Shown: piece after piece, positions 12,611 through 21,203 of the stretch
Layout: each line of letters opens with the position of its first letter
Position numbering within the stretch: the stretch's first letter is position 1
Source of the DNA: a virus
Virus record (IMG/VR): IMGVR_UViG_3300011013_000042
Location: 1-37,322 of that record
Direction: 5' to 3' (one strand)
DNA: 37,322 nucleotides
Notes under the pieces: model-generated
Database searches by the model: none
Told to the model about the DNA's origin: nothing
What the model saw: only the letters and a program-made list of their open reading frames with translations
Position numbers and translations under genes: made by a program

Positions 12611-15600
12611 TATCTGACCTTTGTTATTTTGCATTTCGTATATGTGTCAACTACGGCATTGTTTCCTGCTAATGTGGACGCAGCAAGACCTAGCCCGTCA
12701 CTTGCTTTCGCCGTTTTTATAAAATGTCTAATCTCATATGTTTTAGAACCCGCAAGAGTATAAAAGTCACTAACACTTGATCGAGTAACAACATTCGTTG
12801 TGTTCAAGGTGTACGCTGCTTCTCCGTCCTTCTGTCTTATAGAGTCACTAAAGTTGTATAGGTGAACTTGATGCTCGTCAGAACTATGTGCTGGTGCACT
12901 ACACTCTAAGTCATATGTTCCTTTTATCAATATAAATCTATTGGCCGTTCCGTTCAACCCTGTTGTCCCATTGGTTAACGTAACAAATTCGCAATTTCCC
13001 GTGGCAGTATTTAATATTCTCGTCTGTTCCCCCGCAATAGACGAACCGGCAGCAGCAGTGTCTTTTACTCCCTCAAGAATACAAGTTCGTGATGCCGCAA
13101 AACGGCCGGTGACAATGCCCGTTTTTAACTTTACGTCACTCCCTTGACGAGCACATTGCAATGTCCAGGGAATAGATCCGTCGTTCGCCCCCAAGAACTG
13201 AGTGACAACAGAGACCGACGTTGTGCTTATGGCGTTTATAGTAGCATTGGTATCCGCACTTGAACCTTCTGTTTCTGCGAAGCAAGCAGGGATCACCGAG
13301 AACTTATTGGCGACAAGAGCACAAGCGAAAACTCCGGCCGGTGACTCGACGCAATCGCTTTCAATAAAGTTTTCATTTTCAGATAGTACAACGCCAGCGG
13401 CGTTCACTCTTGCACTGAACTCGTTTTTGAACTCGTCGTCAATCGGAATTGAAACATGCGGTGAGACTTTCGGTTTCGATATAGTAAAACTTGCTTTGGT
13501 GGATGCTGAATTGACTGTTCCGATGTCCGCAGCTGCTCTGATAATATCATCTTTATTGAGTATTCCCGACCATGATGTTGATACATAATCACCGTCGGTA
13601 ACGTCCATTGACTCTTGAGTCAACCTTTCGGATGATGTCACGATAGAATCCGGCGCTGATGTTGTGCCTTTAGTTATACCCGCAACCCCTCCACTGCTCG
13701 CTTCCTCTGTATATGATACCGTATAAAACCCAGTTTTATTTATCTGAAAGCTGTCTCCGTCGTTGGCCGATGAAATATAGGTTATATCCCCCCCGAAATT
13801 ATCAATCACATTGACGAATCTACGAACCGCGGTGTTGACTATTCCTTGACCGTTACCGACTGTTACCCTCACCATTGAGTCGAGTTCGCTTGTGTTCGTA
13901 GCTCTAACTAAAGTATCACTATCTGATACCGCGCTGAAAGTTAAAACAGTATCTGCGCCTGTATTAGTAATATTGCCTGTAATAAATATTTGGAAAGTCT
14001 CACCTGCATCTAAATGTAAACTGCCTACAACACTTGCATAGGCGTTTAAAGAATAAACTTCAGGACCAGGCTTGTATAAAACTCCATTCTTATAAATGCT
14101 AAGACTGTCATTAGTCGCGGCCATAAAAGAGGAAATGGAAATATCTACGATACATTTTTTTGTTGCAGTAAATAAAGTAACACTACCTGTATCCGTAGCT
14201 AATACTATTTTCGACTCCTCATCTGTAATAGTAGCAGTTCCAAGATTAAACCTCATATTTCCGGTCAATCCGATCATACTATTTTGTTGCTGTGTTATTG
14301 AGTACGCTTGTGTAATAGTTAACTTTTTGATATTTGCAGGAAAAGGAGTAATTTTAACAGAATCAAAAAATAGCTCTTTACCCGCATTAGCAATAGCTAC
14401 TTTTAAAATAAATTTAATTTGAGTACATGTCCCAGGAGAAAACTCACCAGAGGCCAAAGCAGATCCCGTCGTGGCCGTATAGGCTTCTAATTTATGATCC
14501 CCATCACTTACTAAAAATAAGGAATCGTCCACACATTGAATAAGAACATCAATATCTGAGTCGTCGCCGTCGTATTTATAACGAAACTCATAACCTATAT
14601 CGCTTAATCTAAATGCAATAGGAATATCTATAGTTAAGGATACTAAGTCATTTGCTATTGTGCCCGTATCGGTCCATTTCCAAACAGAAAACTCTCCAGT
14701 TAATAAATTGGAGGCCCCTACATCCTGAGTTAAATTAGCTCCTGTCCAATCAGAAACTAATCCATAATCTGATTGACCCCGGATAAAAAAATTTTCTATC
14801 CCTTTAAACTTCTCTCCTACAGGCTTATAATCCCCATCGGTCGGCGTCTCTTCTACAAAGAAACCTGTAACCCCATCCACTTTAGAAAGAGCATTAGTAG
14901 TATCCAAGTCAGTAACAAAATTAATATCCTTTGCATTAGTGGCAAAAACAATCTCCCCAGCTAAAGCGGCAGTAGCAAAAGCATCACCATAACCGCAAAT
15001 ATTTGCTCCATCTACTCCAAAATCAAAGACTCCTTTATGACTTAAGCAAAATGATTTATCAAAAGGAGCTAATATATCCTGAGTACCTAACTCTAAATTA
15101 CCTACTGATAAAATCTGATTACTTGAAAGTGTAAAAGTGCTAGAACTTATATCGTTAATCCCTGTAATGTCATCTAAATCGCTTACAGTTATACCGCTTT
15201 CTTGTAAAGAATCGGCCCCTGTACCATCAGAACGTATAAGCCTATTATCATTACTTGACGTAAAATTAAGCCCTACAAGTGATTCAACGCCCCCGTTAGT
15301 TAGCCTATAAAGTTTATCATCTGATTTAAAATAGAGCTTATCCCTTCCGGCCGCTGGAACAGGAGGTGTAACTACTTGCCCTAAATCTAAAATATCTGAA
15401 AGTACCCCGCCCGTAAGAGTTAAATTATTTACGCCAGTCATATTCCCAGAATCATCAACAATAATTAAAGAATTTTGAACGTCATCTCCTCCTGTTCCAT
15501 CCCATCTTGTTAAAGCATCGTCTGTCACGGATAAATCCGCTTCTCTGTTAAGATCGTCGGATAGTTCAACCCATTCATTAGAAGCTAAATCAGGAGGGAA

Positions 15601-16638
15601 AGTGGCCCCTGAAGTATGATCAGTTAAGGCCAAATAAATTTTATTACTCTCATGAACAGTATTGCCTATTTTATAAGCAGTTAAGGCCACCCAGGGGTCT
15701 ACCCCTCCGCCAACAGCAGTCCAAATAGTGCCGTTATACACGTTCAATTTAACTGTAGTAGTATTAAATACACAGCTACCATTAACAGGCGTTAAAGCGT
15801 CTCTCTGTACTTGAGTCATTTGAGGGCAAGGCCTAGAAGCTTTAACCGTTGTAACTAAATCTAATACTAAATTCGCATCGACTGTTGCACCATTAGCATA
15901 TTCTTTATTAGTGATAGTCTGAATATCTGAGACTGTGACTATTTCTTTTTCACTACCTATTTCACCAATTGTAAATTTACTTGCTGTAGTTGAATCGTAA
16001 TTTAATTTAGCGTCCGTGGCATCAGACATTTCAACCTCTAAGGCAGCATCACTATCCGCGCTTGCTTGATTCCCGCCTACGTTCACTGTAATTTTAGCGG
16101 CGGTAACATCAAGAGTAGTTGAGTTTACAGTGGTAGTCGTGCCATCGACTTGAAAGTCCCCATCTACTATAACTTTACCCGCTCCATTTCCTACTAGATG
16201 TAAATCACCTCCTATATCTGTTACGCTAATTGTATTGCCATTTACTTGTACATTATCCACATTCAATTGAGTAAGGCCTGACATGGCCCCTGCATCAGTT
16301 AAAGAGACTAAAGAGTCTTGTACATTATCCCCGTCAGTGCCATCCCATCTAACGAGCCTATCATCATTTACAGTGCCATTATCTTCTCTATTTAAGTTAT
16401 CTGCCATTTCTTCCCAAAGAGGAAAGGCCAAATCAGGGGGAAAAGTAGCTCCAGATAAATGGGCACTTATTGCTTTATAAAATTTTAAACTTACTGCCTC
16501 CCACACTATTTCATCTTGTCGGAAGTTTACACCAGGCTCCCATTTAGGAATACCGCCACCACCTAAACTTAAAGGGTATTGAGCCGCTTGCGCAACTACA
16601 ATAAATAGAAGCAGAATAAAGGTAATTAATTTTTTCAT
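12610..16638 (-). CDS. Giant fibre-like protein with signal peptide and repeated carbohydrate-binding modules
   Basis: A 1342-residue protein. Residues 1-18 are a classical signal peptide (LITFILLLFIVVAQA) with an A-Q-A cleavage site. Two modules at about 31-79 and 313-357 share W-x-Y/F-x-x-x-x-x-V, a YKAI/YLAL strand, HxSGATFPPDLA and W-x-E, as in CBM5/12-like chitin or cellulose-binding folds. Each is followed by a repeat of the type NRE-x-D-x-L-x-RWDGTxGDxVQxSL, and a third degenerate copy lies near 470. Later parts are beta-rich, ending in C1q-like and other receptor-binding-looking segments. The repeat style is that of tail fibres, and the gene follows other fibre genes. A Sec signal on such a protein is unusual, because virions assemble in the cytoplasm. 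Confidence 0.7.
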   Translation of the reverse strand: MKKLITFILLLFIVVAQAAQYPLSLGGGGIPKWEPGVNFRQDEIVWEAVSLKFYKAISAHLSGATFPPDLAFPLWEEMADNLNREDNGTVNDDRLVRWDGTDGDNVQDSLVSLTDAGAMSGLTQLNVDNVQVNGNTISVTDIGGDLHLVGNGAGKVIVDGDFQVDGTTTTVNSTTLDVTAAKITVNVGGNQASADSDAALEVEMSDATDAKLNYDSTTASKFTIGEIGSEKEIVTVSDIQTITNKEYANGATVDANLVLDLVTTVKASRPCPQMTQVQRDALTPVNGSCVFNTTTVKLNVYNGTIWTAVGGGVDPWVALTAYKIGNTVHESNKIYLALTDHTSGATFPPDLASNEWVELSDDLNREADLSVTDDALTRWDGTGGDDVQNSLIIVDDSGNMTGVNNLTLTGGVLSDILDLGQVVTPPVPAAGRDKLYFKSDDKLYRLTNGGVESLVGLNFTSSNDNRLIRSDGTGADSLQESGITVSDLDDITGINDISSSTFTLSSNQILSVGNLELGTQDILAPFDKSFCLSHKGVFDFGVDGANICGYGDAFATAALAGEIVFATNAKDINFVTDLDTTNALSKVDGVTGFFVEETPTDGDYKPVGEKFKGIENFFIRGQSDYGLVSDWTGANLTQDVGASNLLTGEFSVWKWTDTGTIANDLVSLTIDIPIAFRLSDIGYEFRYKYDGDDSDIDVLIQCVDDSLFLVSDGDHKLEAYTATTGSALASGEFSPGTCTQIKFILKVAIANAGKELFFDSVKITPFPANIKKLTITQAYSITQQQNSMIGLTGNMRFNLGTATITDEESKIVLATDTGSVTLFTATKKCIVDISISSFMAATNDSLSIYKNGVLYKPGPEVYSLNAYASVVGSLHLDAGETFQIFITGNITNTGADTVLTFSAVSDSDTLVRATNTSELDSMVRVTVGNGQGIVNTAVRRFVNVIDNFGGDITYISSANDGDSFQINKTGFYTVSYTEEASSGGVAGITKGTTSAPDSIVTSSERLTQESMDVTDGDYVSTSWSGILNKDDIIRAAADIGTVNSASTKASFTISKPKVSPHVSIPIDDEFKNEFSARVNAAGVVLSENENFIESDCVESPAGVFACALVANKFSVIPACFAETEGSSADTNATINAISTTSVSVVTQFLGANDGSIPWTLQCARQGSDVKLKTGIVTGRFAASRTCILEGVKDTAAAGSSIAGEQTRILNTATGNCEFVTLTNGTTGLNGTANRFILIKGTYDLECSAPAHSSDEHQVHLYNFSDSIRQKDGEAAYTLNTTNVVTRSSVSDFYTLAGSKTYEIRHFIKTAKASDGLGLAASTLAGNNAVVDTYTKCKITKVR

Positions 16639-17111
16639 TAAAGCCCTAACCTTGTTATTTCATCATTCATCATATCAAGAAATCCATCCTTCCTATTTTG
16701 ATCCATCCAAGTGGTATTAGGAACAAAAGGTAGGAACCAATCCCTGCAAACTTTTAACATGCCTAAAGTTAAATATCTAATAGGTATGTCTAATTCAACT
16801 AGCATCTCGTCCCTATAAGACTCAGGCCAAGAAAGATCATCAAATTTTATTTTATTTTCCATTCTAAAAGTATTTATAAGGATATGAGAAAAGGCCATAG
16901 CTTGTTCTTGTACTTCTAAATTACTTAAACTATTAGGTATAAGTATTTCTTCAAACCCTGAAACCGTAAAAGCTAAACTAGTTCCGTCTTTGAAATAATA
17001 GTGTGTAGAACTAAATCTATCTATCGTAAAAATAACTTGATCTGAAGTTCTTTTTATTTGAAATCCTACAGAATTTTGGTATTTATCTTTTATTGCTTGT
17101 AATGTGCTCAT
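16638..17111 (-). CDS. Unknown protein between the two large fibre-like genes
   Basis: A 157-residue protein, soluble, with alternating strands (GFQIKRTSDQVIFTIDRF, HYYFKDGTSLAF) in the first half and helices with many Trp and Phe residues in the second. No signal peptide. Its stop overlaps the next ATG as TAATG and it begins one base after the TAA of the upstream gene. In many phages small genes interleaved with fibre genes encode fibre-assembly chaperones or adaptors, which is the best guess here, from position only. Confidence 0.55.
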   Translation of the reverse strand: MSTLQAIKDKYQNSVGFQIKRTSDQVIFTIDRFSSTHYYFKDGTSLAFTVSGFEEILIPNSLSNLEVQEQAMAFSHILINTFRMENKIKFDDLSWPESYRDEMLVELDIPIRYLTLGMLKVCRDWFLPFVPNTTWMDQNRKDGFLDMMNDEITRLGL

Positions 17112-17112
17112 A

Positions 17113-19911
17113 TTATATCCCCATAAATTCTGCTGTTAAAACACTATCAATATATTGTGAATTAGTGGCTTGAGTAACTACTTGCCCGACTGACCGTATA
17201 ACGTCATTAATACCAAATACCCTGGAAATAATTCGACATACCGTTACAGGCCTATTAGTTCTAAATGTCCCTACTGTTCTAGTTACAGGCAATAAAGCAA
17301 AAGGACCGCCTGTAGAAAGTTCTATTCGCATATCACCTTCTCTAATAGTTGTACTTCCAGTAGCGTCTAAAGTAGTGCAGTATGAAAGCTTGTATCTTCC
17401 TGCTTTTGTTAAAGTCATTTCATCTAAACCAGCATTATATGTACAAACTAAAGCATCAGTTACTTCAATAACATTAAAATCAATAATAATATCAGTTAAA
17501 TTCGCTATCGGCACAGTAGGAAGTGTAGAATAGACCTCACAAAACCCCCCTTGAGTCATATTCTCCCTATTTTTCCCGTTTATTTGTGTTTGTATGGCCG
17601 AAGTAACTCCCCCAACAAAACCTAATTCGGTATTCGTTACAGCACTAACTATAACTTTACCCGTGCCGGAAGAAATTAAGGCCCTGTTAATTGTTAAATC
17701 TGCCGATGTAATTGTAGAGGCCCCACCAACTATGTTAGGCTCCTTTTCAGTATCTAATTCATTTAAAGCCGCTTGAACTTCCACAGCAGCAATAGATCCA
17801 GCAGGAACATTAGTGATATTTGAAGCAGTATAGTCTCCATTGACTGCTACAACAGCACCTATTCTACCAAAGACAGAATCAACAGGAGCAGAAGCAAGAC
17901 CAGTTAAAAAATCGGCTCTAGTCATTTCCCTATGTGCTCCCGCAGAAACATCAAAAATTGCTACAGTATCTGTAGCGGCTATTACAGTTTCATTAATCAA
18001 ATTTGTAATATCTAATTGCATGGTTCTATTAGCTGTAAGATCGCCTCCTCCTGTTAAACCTAAAACACCATTAAAATTTACCGCAGAGTGATCTATCCAT
18101 CTATTAGCATCAAATCCCAATAAATTAGTTATAAGGATATTTGCTTCTACTACGTCCAGAGCTACATCATCAAGATTAGGAGTAATTGAAAGTTTAGTAG
18201 ATCCTGAAGTTAAAGACTTAAATTGTAAATCTACGCCGACCTTAGTTTTAAAAACTCCTGCGCCAATTCCAACATTAGATGCTGTATTGCCCTCTCCAAC
18301 AACAGGCACGCCCGCCAATAAATCAGTTACTGTAGTCTTTCTCAAATTATTGGTGCCTACGTCCCAAATCATAATCTCCTCATTACCAGCAAGTGCTGCC
18401 GGTTTTAGAACAAGAGTATTAATATCGACGGTTAAAGACCTTGTGGCAGTAAGATCTCCACCGCCTGAAAGGCCGTCATTAACTGCACTTACATCAATTA
18501 GAACAGAGGAATGAGGGATATGCTCATCAAGGATAAAATTTGTTAAATTATCATGGTCAATAAGAGATTCGTTGACTGTAAAGTCTGGATTGCCGAGAAT
18601 ACCGTCACCGTTAACAACAGAAAGTAAAGCATTGCCGGAAGTTAAAACTCTTTGAGTATAAGTGCCCGCGCCATCTACCGCTGTCATTATCCCTGCAAAG
18701 GCAAAATCAGCGTCCATAACTGCCCCCGCCGCTGTGACATTCAATGTATCGGTAACGTCCGCTAATGCCTCAACACCATCCAATTTAACACCATCTACTA
18801 CCATATTTCGCCCATTAACAAGGCCAAGAATAGTTGCAGTTGTATTTATAGTAAGGGAATTACCAGTTATAGACCCTGTAGTTAAAAGGTTTTGAGTAGC
18901 GGATGTCCAATCTATATGCTCATTGGCCACAAAATTAGTCAGTAAATCGTGGTCAATTTGTGTTTGGTCCACATCAATTGTCGGATTGCCTGCAACTCCA
19001 TTGCCATCAGCGATTGTCACTTTTGTAGAACCAACAACTAAAGTCCTTCCTGTAAAAGTATCCGGTGCGGTTTGAGTCATAAGCCCATTAGTGTTAAAAG
19101 CTGCTAAAGCCGTCAAAGTAGGGTCAGTATTAACTTTTTCCGCATCCAATTCATTTAAGGCCGCCTGTACTTCGACGGCCACTATATTCCCGGCAGGCAC
19201 ATTTGTAATCTGAGAAGCAGTATAGTCCCCTGCTAGAGGTAATACGTCCCCAACACGGCCAAACACGGAAGAGACAGTATTATTAATAAAACCAGATAAA
19301 GTAGATCCTCTAAATCCAGTAACATGAATAACAGTAGCGGATTCAACAAAAACAACAGGGTTAGAAAATAAATCAGGCTCCACAGGCGTAATAGCTCCGG
19401 CAACCGTTTTAGAAGTAAAATAGTGAGTGTCAACTACAAGGCCATGAACCCCAACATCGTATCTACCACTTGAAGCAACTATAAAATTATTAGCGTCTAC
19501 TATTTGAACAATAACATGGGAAGCTATAGTTAATTGACTGTTTGAAATAGCATCAGTCCAAACACCTCCAACGATATAGACTGGAATAAAAGCAAAGCCA
19601 ATAGTCCGGCCATGGCCAACTTGATTAACCTTAAAGAAAGAGTTACCGCCACCGATTGCAGTAAATTGTATCCCGTCCCAAAATTCTTTGGTTCCAGTAT
19701 CAGTATTGAAAATCTCCATCCCTATAACTTTAACGGGTATGGCATCTCTTTCTAGTGTTGTCATCCTAGGAACTATAAAACCTTTAGTCTTACTGGCCAC
19801 TTCTAAAGCAATACCGTCAGTAGGTTTTACCCGGTCACCAATAACCACTGGATCATCAATTAATTTGAAGGATAAAAGAAGCAACAATAAAAAAGGTAAT
19901 AGAATTTTCAT
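17113..19911 (-). CDS. Large repetitive fibre-like protein with hydrophobic signal sequence
   Basis: A 932-residue protein. The N terminus MKILLPFLLLLLLSF is a strong hydrophobic signal without an obvious cleavage motif. Next is a segment typical of surface and fibre proteins (KGFIVPRMTTLERDAI, then EIFNTDTGTKEFWDG). Two tail-fibre-type repeats, VFGRxGxVxxxxGDYTASxI followed by AVEVQAALNELDxEK, occur near 214-258 and 676-720, with several copies of the GLTGGGDLTANRTMQLDI type between and around them. The C-terminal 150 residues look like a globular receptor-binding domain. It is one base upstream of the small unknown gene and two bases from the collagen-like fibre gene. A virion fibre is the likely role; export to the host envelope is the alternative raised by the signal. 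Confidence 0.7.
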   Translation of the reverse strand: MKILLPFLLLLLLSFKLIDDPVVIGDRVKPTDGIALEVASKTKGFIVPRMTTLERDAIPVKVIGMEIFNTDTGTKEFWDGIQFTAIGGGNSFFKVNQVGHGRTIGFAFIPVYIVGGVWTDAISNSQLTIASHVIVQIVDANNFIVASSGRYDVGVHGLVVDTHYFTSKTVAGAITPVEPDLFSNPVVFVESATVIHVTGFRGSTLSGFINNTVSSVFGRVGDVLPLAGDYTASQITNVPAGNIVAVEVQAALNELDAEKVNTDPTLTALAAFNTNGLMTQTAPDTFTGRTLVVGSTKVTIADGNGVAGNPTIDVDQTQIDHDLLTNFVANEHIDWTSATQNLLTTGSITGNSLTINTTATILGLVNGRNMVVDGVKLDGVEALADVTDTLNVTAAGAVMDADFAFAGIMTAVDGAGTYTQRVLTSGNALLSVVNGDGILGNPDFTVNESLIDHDNLTNFILDEHIPHSSVLIDVSAVNDGLSGGGDLTATRSLTVDINTLVLKPAALAGNEEIMIWDVGTNNLRKTTVTDLLAGVPVVGEGNTASNVGIGAGVFKTKVGVDLQFKSLTSGSTKLSITPNLDDVALDVVEANILITNLLGFDANRWIDHSAVNFNGVLGLTGGGDLTANRTMQLDITNLINETVIAATDTVAIFDVSAGAHREMTRADFLTGLASAPVDSVFGRIGAVVAVNGDYTASNITNVPAGSIAAVEVQAALNELDTEKEPNIVGGASTITSADLTINRALISSGTGKVIVSAVTNTELGFVGGVTSAIQTQINGKNRENMTQGGFCEVYSTLPTVPIANLTDIIIDFNVIEVTDALVCTYNAGLDEMTLTKAGRYKLSYCTTLDATGSTTIREGDMRIELSTGGPFALLPVTRTVGTFRTNRPVTVCRIISRVFGINDVIRSVGQVVTQATNSQYIDSVLTAEFMGI

Positions 19912-19912
19912 G

Positions 19913-21199
19913 TTACACCCCTATCGGTATTTCTTGGCCTAACCAAGCTATTTTACTTTGAGTATCATGGTTTACGCCGGCCATATTATCTGTCGCGTAA
20001 GAGACTTGACCAACTTTACTTGGCCCATCAGTGGCTATAGTCAGAATAACCCCGTCTAAATCAAGAGTCACTTCTAATTGCAAAGTCTCTCTTCTTGCAA
20101 CATACCAAACAGCATCAACATACTGAAATATTAGATTAAAGGTACTAAACCGAGTCTCTGTGTCAGTTTTACGGCTAATATAAAGCATAACATCAGCAAA
20201 AACAGTACCGTCACCATCACGATTAAGTGGGGCCCCTTGACCTATAGGAGAACCCTGCCCAAGCAATTCTACAGGAACAGCTTGATTGTTTAAAAGGAAT
20301 TGAGAACCTGTAAATTTACCAATTGCTTGCTGGACGGCAGTTTCGACTGCTATCATTCGAGTAGTTAAATCGGAGATATTAAGAGCATTTGTACTGATGT
20401 CTGCTTTTATTTGAATTATATCTGCATGTGTAGGTAATTGAGCAGTAATGGCCTGAGCTGTCCTTAAAGGAGTCATACCCTTAACATTGTCTATTCCGGC
20501 CTCTGCTTCCGGTTGACTTGCTATTGCGGCGAAAATTCCATCATTCCCGTTGGCCCCGTCAAGCCCATTAGTTCCTGGGATACCTTGAATGCCTTGAGCC
20601 CCTTGAATACCCTGTATACCTGGAGGCCCTTGAATACCTTCAGTTTCCAAAAGTTCCCAATTACCCGCAACTAAATCAACAGAGAAAGTCCCCGAAGTAT
20701 GGGCAATAAGCGCACGATACATTTTTTGTGTTTCAATAACTACTTGATCTACAACGTAAGCAGTAAGAGGGGCCCAATCAGGAAAAGTTGAAAGAATTGT
20801 AATAGATCCGCCTGTTACGGTAGTCTCCAGATCAGTCAATTTACTATCAATCTCTTGAGTAACCATTACATTTCGATCTAATTGCGCCTCTACAGACTCT
20901 TCATGACCTGGACTATTATTTATTAAGTCCGTTGGTTGAGTACGAGGACTAATTCTTTCTACCCTTAGTGTTTCATCCGCAGCGGGGGCAATATTCATAA
21001 TCACATTAACGGGATTCAAAGGATCATTTAAAGTATAATCGGCAGTAATCACTTGAAGAGTCTCGGCCCCCACACTATCGATTAAAAAGACGTTAATAAC
21101 AGTCGTTTCTCCTGTAATAAAGGTAAAGGGAATAGCAAAGTTGACATTAATCCCATCCCCGTTATACGTTTGCTTTGTGACTAAATTAGCTACTGTCAT
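19913..21199 (-). CDS. Tail fibre protein with T7 gp17-like N terminus and collagen-like segment
   Basis: A 428-residue protein. Residues 1-120 (TYNGDGINVNFAIPFTFI, then VERISPRTQPTDL and QLDRNVMVTQEID) match the N-terminal domain by which podovirus tail fibres attach to the tail. A carbohydrate-binding-like module lies at 139-184 (WAPLTAYVVDQVV to WELL), related to those in the 1342-residue protein. A collagen-like G-x-y stretch follows at 188-221. A helical region (DIIQIKADISTNALNI) and a beta-rich C-terminal domain end the protein. There is no signal peptide, in contrast to the two larger fibre-like genes downstream. It is probably the tail-anchored fibre onto which the others could dock. 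Confidence 0.85.
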   Translation of the reverse strand: MTVANLVTKQTYNGDGINVNFAIPFTFITGETTVINVFLIDSVGAETLQVITADYTLNDPLNPVNVIMNIAPAADETLRVERISPRTQPTDLINNSPGHEESVEAQLDRNVMVTQEIDSKLTDLETTVTGGSITILSTFPDWAPLTAYVVDQVVIETQKMYRALIAHTSGTFSVDLVAGNWELLETEGIQGPPGIQGIQGAQGIQGIPGTNGLDGANGNDGIFAAIASQPEAEAGIDNVKGMTPLRTAQAITAQLPTHADIIQIKADISTNALNISDLTTRMIAVETAVQQAIGKFTGSQFLLNNQAVPVELLGQGSPIGQGAPLNRDGDGTVFADVMLYISRKTDTETRFSTFNLIFQYVDAVWYVARRETLQLEVTLDLDGVILTIATDGPSKVGQVSYATDNMAGVNHDTQSKIAWLGQEIPIGV

Positions 21200-21203
21200 A
21201 CCT

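Noticed and set aside
20600-20630. GTATAC within the tail fibre gene as an operator
   Set aside because: It lies in the collagen-like coding repeat, and the flanks do not match the AACTGTATACCAA-type 13-mer.
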